Assembly (NCBI GenBank): GCA_963728935.1
Contig: CAVSMC010000001.1
Span: 3,534,001-3,598,000, forward strand
Length of the DNA stretch: 64,000 nt
Reading direction: 5' to 3'
From: CAVSMC01 sp963728935
Lineage (GTDB): Bacteria; Pseudomonadota; Gammaproteobacteria; Burkholderiales; Casimicrobiaceae
A program made the position numbers and the translations under genes. Shown here piece by piece: positions 60,617 through 64,000 of the stretch (its first letter is position 1; each line of letters opens with the position of its first letter). The notes beneath the pieces are model-generated. The model ran no database searches. It was not told the origin of the DNA and saw nothing but the letters and a program-made list of their open reading frames with translations.

Positions 60617-61855
60617 ATGAACCGCGAGCGCTCGATGAATCTTGCCGATGTACCTTCATCTATCGCCGCGATTGGTGCTGCGTCCCCTTTGCGCCTGGTG
60701 CCTGGAGAAGCGGTTGCAACGGGCGATTCTGGGGCGCCCGCCCTGGGCGCGACTGTCGTCGTGGGGCGCTCCGATCGCACACGGGCCACCCCGGCATTCG
60801 CGGGGCTCGCCGATGCTCTGCTGCCGCAATACGAGTTCGTCAGGCAGATGCAACGAGAGATGAGGCGTGCCGACCGGTTGGGCTCTCCGCTGTCGGCGGC
60901 GATCTTCCACTTCAAGCATGTCAAGCCCGACGGCAGCCATCGGAACGCGCACGAACTGTTGGAGCTTCTCGGTCAGCACAAGAGGCAGACGGATCTCCTC
61001 TGTCATCTGCACGACGGTCAAATCGTGGTCCTGCTACCCGATACGGACAAACAGGGAGCAGGCGTCTTTCTGCAGAAAGTCATCGATCGCGCGGACGGAT
61101 TGCCATTCTCGTCGCTCATCCAGACCTATCCGAACCAGCTGTTCGACGCGCTCATCGAAAACACCGGCGACACGCTCCAGTTCCCCGCGGCCTTCGCGGA
61201 CGATGCGGCGCTGTCGCCGAAGCGGGCCTACCGACTGAAGCGCGTTCTGGACCTCGTCGGCGCCACGATCGCTCTCCTGCTGCTTTGGCCGCTGATTCTC
61301 GTCACCGCGGTCGCGGTCGCAGTGACATCCCGCGGTCCGATCATCTACAGGCAGGTCCGGCTCGGCCAGGGAGGCGTGCCGTTCGTGTTCTACAAGTTCC
61401 GCTCGATGTTCGACCGCGTCGACGACCAACTCCACCGCGAATACGTGACGAACTTGATACACTCGCGAGGCCGAGACGACGGCGCGCACAACCCCAAGAC
61501 GTGGTCGAAGCTCACTTCAGATCCCCGCATCACGCCCGTCGGACGGTTCATTCGTCGAACGAGTCTCGACGAGTTGCCGCAGATCATCAACGTACTCAAG
61601 GGGGACTTGAGCCTCGTCGGTCCGCGGCCGCCGATCCCGTACGAGGCGACCGTATACCAATCGTGGCATCTGAGACGGATACTCGAGACCAAGCCCGGAA
61701 TCACCGGCCTGTGGCAAACGAACGCAGGCGTCGACACCACATTTGACGGCATGGTGCGTATGGACCTGCGGTACGCGCGCGACGTCTCGCTCATGCTCGA
61801 CCTCAAGATCCTGATGAAGACGGTCGCAGTCGTGTTGCGCAGGACGAGCGCTTGA
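60617..61855 (+). CDS. Sugar phosphotransferase (WbaP/EpsB type) with GGDEF-like N-terminus
   Basis: A 412-residue initiating glycosylphosphotransferase. The C-terminal half is the bacterial sugar transferase domain. It has one membrane helix (LVGATIALLLLWPLILVTAV, about 213-235), then FYKFRSMF, the conserved DELPQIINVLKGDLSLVGPR block and GITGLWQTNAG. It would link a sugar-1-phosphate to undecaprenyl phosphate at the inner membrane and start repeat-unit synthesis. The N-terminal 75-180 are unusual: FVRQMQREMRRADRLGSPLS...HLHDGQIVVLLPDTDKQGA resembles a GGDEF domain whose signature is lost (HDGQI). GGGGAA precedes the ATG. Confidence 0.9.
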   Translation: MNRERSMNLADVPSSIAAIGAASPLRLVPGEAVATGDSGAPALGATVVVGRSDRTRATPAFAGLADALLPQYEFVRQMQREMRRADRLGSPLSAAIFHFKHVKPDGSHRNAHELLELLGQHKRQTDLLCHLHDGQIVVLLPDTDKQGAGVFLQKVIDRADGLPFSSLIQTYPNQLFDALIENTGDTLQFPAAFADDAALSPKRAYRLKRVLDLVGATIALLLLWPLILVTAVAVAVTSRGPIIYRQVRLGQGGVPFVFYKFRSMFDRVDDQLHREYVTNLIHSRGRDDGAHNPKTWSKLTSDPRITPVGRFIRRTSLDELPQIINVLKGDLSLVGPRPPIPYEATVYQSWHLRRILETKPGITGLWQTNAGVDTTFDGMVRMDLRYARDVSLMLDLKILMKTVAVVLRRTSA

Positions 61856-62109
61856 GGCACGCGATTTCGCCCATCTCGAGCCATCGCTCAAAGCGCATGG
61901 CCGAACGAGCTGCTGCGCATCCGGTCATGCCGCGATTGCTGCCGAGGATTGCTCGCCGCATCATGCATCGCACCGGCGCGATGGCGCTGGTTCGTCTTCG
62001 CCGGAGCCGCGAAATCGCTGCCAGGCGCGAATCACCGTGGCATTGCGCCGCGCAATCCACGGCGTGTCGTTCGACGTGAGCGGCAGCGGACCGCACTGGA
62101 TGAAGGTAC
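61856..62109. other. Short intergenic stretch
   Basis: About 250 bp with only an arginine-rich chance frame. No terminator is clear. It may carry the promoter of the epimerase and aminotransferase genes. Confidence 0.35.
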
Positions 62110-63087
62110 ATGGATATTGACGGCGCGCGCATTCTGGTCACCGGCGGTTGCGGCTTGATCGGCTCGACGACGATCGACCTGCTGTTGCGCGACCGCGCAC
62201 CCCAGCAAATCGTCATCCTCGACAACATGGTCCGCGGCACGCTGCGCAATGTCGAGCACGCGCTACGCGATCGGCGCGTGAAGCTCATACACGGGGACAT
62301 CGGCGACGCCGACACCGTTCGCAAGGCGACGGAGGGAATGGACGCCGTGATTCACATGGCGGCGCTGCGCATCACCGCGTGCGCCGCCGAGCCGCGCGAA
62401 GCGCTGCGCGTGATGTGCGACGGCAGCTTCAACGTGGTAGAAGCCGCCCGGCTCGCAGGCGTGAAGAAGGTCATCGCCGCATCGTCCGCCTCCATCTATG
62501 GCGCGGCGGACGTTTTTCCGACCCCGGAGAGCCATCACCCCTACAACAACGATACTTGGTACGGCGCGTCGAAAGTGATGCTCGAGGGGCTGCTCCGTTC
62601 GTACCACTCGATGTTCGGGCTGCCGTACGTCGCGTTGCGCTATTTCAACGTGTACGGGCCGCGGATGGATTTGCACGGCAAGTACACCGAGGTGTTGATT
62701 CGCTGGATGGAGCGCATCGACGCCGGCCGGCCGCCTCTCATTCTCGGCGACGGCAAGCAGACGATGGACTTCGTTTATATCGACGACGTCGCTCGGGCGA
62801 ACGTTCTCGCGCTTGCGTCCGATGCCGACGACGAAGTGTTCAACGTGGCGAGCGGAACAGAGACCGGCCTGCGCGAGCTCGCGACGGCGCTGCTTCGCGC
62901 CATGGACAGCGATCTTCGTCCCGAGTACGGCGCGGAGCGAAAGATCAACTCGGTGCCGAGGCGGCTCGCCGACACGCGAAAGGCAGCGCGCCTGCTCGAT
63001 TTTCGCTCCGAGATCGGGCTCGACGAGGGACTTTCCCGTCTCGTCGCGTGGTGGCACGCGAACAAGGCGGTCGTGGAGCAGGCATGA
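62110..63087 (+). CDS. NAD-dependent sugar epimerase/dehydratase
   Basis: A 325-residue extended SDR. It has ILVTGGCGLIGSTTIDLL (NAD motif at 8-16), SSASIYG with the catalytic Ser/Thr region, and the active-site YGASK (in DTWYGASKVM). It ends with the usual sugar-nucleotide tail. It belongs to the UDP-glucose/UDP-GlcNAc 4-epimerase-like group. Its stop overlaps the next start (ATGA), so it is coupled to the aminotransferase and supplies a keto or epimerised sugar nucleotide for it. Confidence 0.92.
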   Translation: MDIDGARILVTGGCGLIGSTTIDLLLRDRAPQQIVILDNMVRGTLRNVEHALRDRRVKLIHGDIGDADTVRKATEGMDAVIHMAALRITACAAEPREALRVMCDGSFNVVEAARLAGVKKVIAASSASIYGAADVFPTPESHHPYNNDTWYGASKVMLEGLLRSYHSMFGLPYVALRYFNVYGPRMDLHGKYTEVLIRWMERIDAGRPPLILGDGKQTMDFVYIDDVARANVLALASDADDEVFNVASGTETGLRELATALLRAMDSDLRPEYGAERKINSVPRRLADTRKAARLLDFRSEIGLDEGLSRLVAWWHANKAVVEQA

Positions 63088-64000
63088 TCCCGATCGCCAA
63101 ACCGTTGATGGGCGAGGCCGAAGCGCACGCCGCGGCCCGCGTGATCATGAGCGGGTGGATCACGCAGGGGCCGGAAGTGGCTGCGTTCGAGCGCGAGTTC
63201 GCGGCGTATGTCGGCGCGCCGCACGCGTGCGCCGTTTCGAATTGCACGAACGCCTTGCATCTCGCCCTGCTCGCAATCGGCGTCGGACCGGGTGACGAGG
63301 TCGTCACAGTAAGTCATTCGTTCATCGCGACCGCGAACGCCATCCGCTACTGCGGCGCGACGCCGGTCTTCGTCGACATCGACTCGCGGACATTCAACAT
63401 CGATCCGCGGCTGATCGAGCCCGCGATAACCGCCAGGACCAAGGCCATCCTGTGCGTTCATCAGATGGGGATGCCGTGCGACCTGCGTCGAATCGTCGAT
63501 ATCGGCCGTCGGCACGGCATAGCGGTCATCGAAGACGCGGCATGCGCGATCGGCAGCGAGATTCGGTGGGACGGCGAATGGCAGAGGATCGGCAAGCCGC
63601 ACGCCGATATCGCGTGCTTCTCGTTCCACCCCCGCAAGGTGATGAGCACCGGCGACGGAGGAATGATCACCACGGCGAACGCCGGGTGGGATCGAACGTG
63701 TCGGCTCCTTCGTCAGCATGCGATGAGCGTGCCCGACACGGTGCGCCACGCGTCGGCCAGCGTGATCTTCGAATCCTATCCTTGCGTCGGCTACAACTAT
63801 CGGATGACCGATATCCAGGCGGCCGTCGGGCGCGTCCAGCTCAAACGCCTTGCGGAAATCGTTCGACGCCGCCGTGAGCTCGCGGCTGCGTACGATGTTC
63901 TGCTCGGCGACATTCCCGAGGTGGCACTGCCGAGCGAACCGGAATGGGCGCGCACGAACTGGCAAAGCTACTGCGTGTGGCTGCCGGGCCGATGCGATCA
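63084..64000 (+). CDS. DegT/DnrJ/EryC1/StrS aminotransferase (runs off the window)
   Basis: The first 305 or so residues of a sugar aminotransferase: MIPIAKPLMGEAEAHAAARV, the phosphate-binding SNCTNALHLALLA, the IEDAACAIGSE segment, and the PLP lysine in CFSFHPRKVMSTGDGG. The 3' end lies beyond 64000. It is a second, different DegT enzyme from the one at 44461, acting after the adjacent epimerase to make a further amino sugar for the polymer. Confidence 0.92.
   Translation, partial: MIPIAKPLMGEAEAHAAARVIMSGWITQGPEVAAFEREFAAYVGAPHACAVSNCTNALHLALLAIGVGPGDEVVTVSHSFIATANAIRYCGATPVFVDIDSRTFNIDPRLIEPAITARTKAILCVHQMGMPCDLRRIVDIGRRHGIAVIEDAACAIGSEIRWDGEWQRIGKPHADIACFSFHPRKVMSTGDGGMITTANAGWDRTCRLLRQHAMSVPDTVRHASASVIFESYPCVGYNYRMTDIQAAVGRVQLKRLAEIVRRRRELAAAYDVLLGDIPEVALPSEPEWARTNWQSYCVWLPGRCD

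Noticed and set aside
38503..64000. A PEP-CTERM/exosortase locus
   Set aside because: Wza, a beta-barrel, Wzz and a kinase resemble those loci, but no exosortase gene and no PEP-CTERM tail (including at the end of the giant protein) was found in the window.

Overview
The window is GC-rich and looks chromosomal, from a betaproteobacterium, most likely an environmental member of the Burkholderiales. That placement is inferred from the gene families (a YgfX-like protein beside a YciK-type SDR, a Wza/Wzz/tyrosine-kinase exopolysaccharide locus, TauABC, Xre-RES), the codon use and the intergenic palindrome GTCATTCCCGCG...; no rRNA or marker gene is present.

Layout. 1-3053: ordinary chromosome ending in tRNA-Ala(GGC) and tRNA-Glu(TTC). 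3054-10526: two small integrative elements in tandem. Each has a tyrosine integrase and an overlapping HTH/excisionase-like gene, then the same roughly 330-410 bp structured intergenic repeat, then an unrelated cargo gene. The first element abuts tRNA-Glu; the second abuts a 3' fragment of a tRNA-Asn. 11002-19458: metabolic and signalling genes, mostly on the minus strand (adenylate cyclase with TPRs, thioredoxin-reductase-like flavoprotein, class-C beta-lactamase-like hydrolase, cupin, NAD(P)-reductase, AhpD-like protein, FAD monooxygenase) with several decayed genes.

20424-34963: accessory DNA. Two TIR-domain genes and a KGGVGR-type ATPase form a possible conflict or defence module; the ATPase is cut by a 1,231-bp insertion sequence. 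A second, nearly identical copy of this IS lies 5 kb away in the same orientation, and the pair brackets a PLP enzyme plus a TauABC-type transporter. Beyond it are a third copy of the structured repeat, a VapBC pair, a frameshifted Xre-RES pair, a LysR regulator, a Tat-leader fragment and a histidine-kinase remnant. 34964-38150: a response regulator, then a group II intron fragment split by an IS110-family element, a truncated membrane-protein gene and a decayed copy of the 1,231-bp IS.

38503-64000 (end): an exopolysaccharide locus. Export and chain-length genes (Wza, an outer-membrane barrel, Wzz, a BY-kinase-like ATPase) run rightward. A minus-strand block (acetyltransferases, DegT aminotransferase, Gfo/Idh dehydrogenase, VanZ) would make a 2,3-diacetamido-type uronic acid sugar. 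A membrane histidine kinase/LuxR-type regulator pair probably controls the locus. Further right are a WD40 protein, a 2,455-residue secreted multidomain protein, a sugar phosphotransferase carrying a degenerate GGDEF-like N-terminus, an NAD-dependent epimerase and a second DegT aminotransferase that runs off the window.

The most unusual observations are the three-copy structured repeat next to integrase modules, the TIR/KGGVGR-ATPase pair, the IS110 element inside a group II intron remnant, and the GGDEF-like/sugar-transferase fusion. All functional statements rest on reading the translated sequence by eye; no database search was possible.
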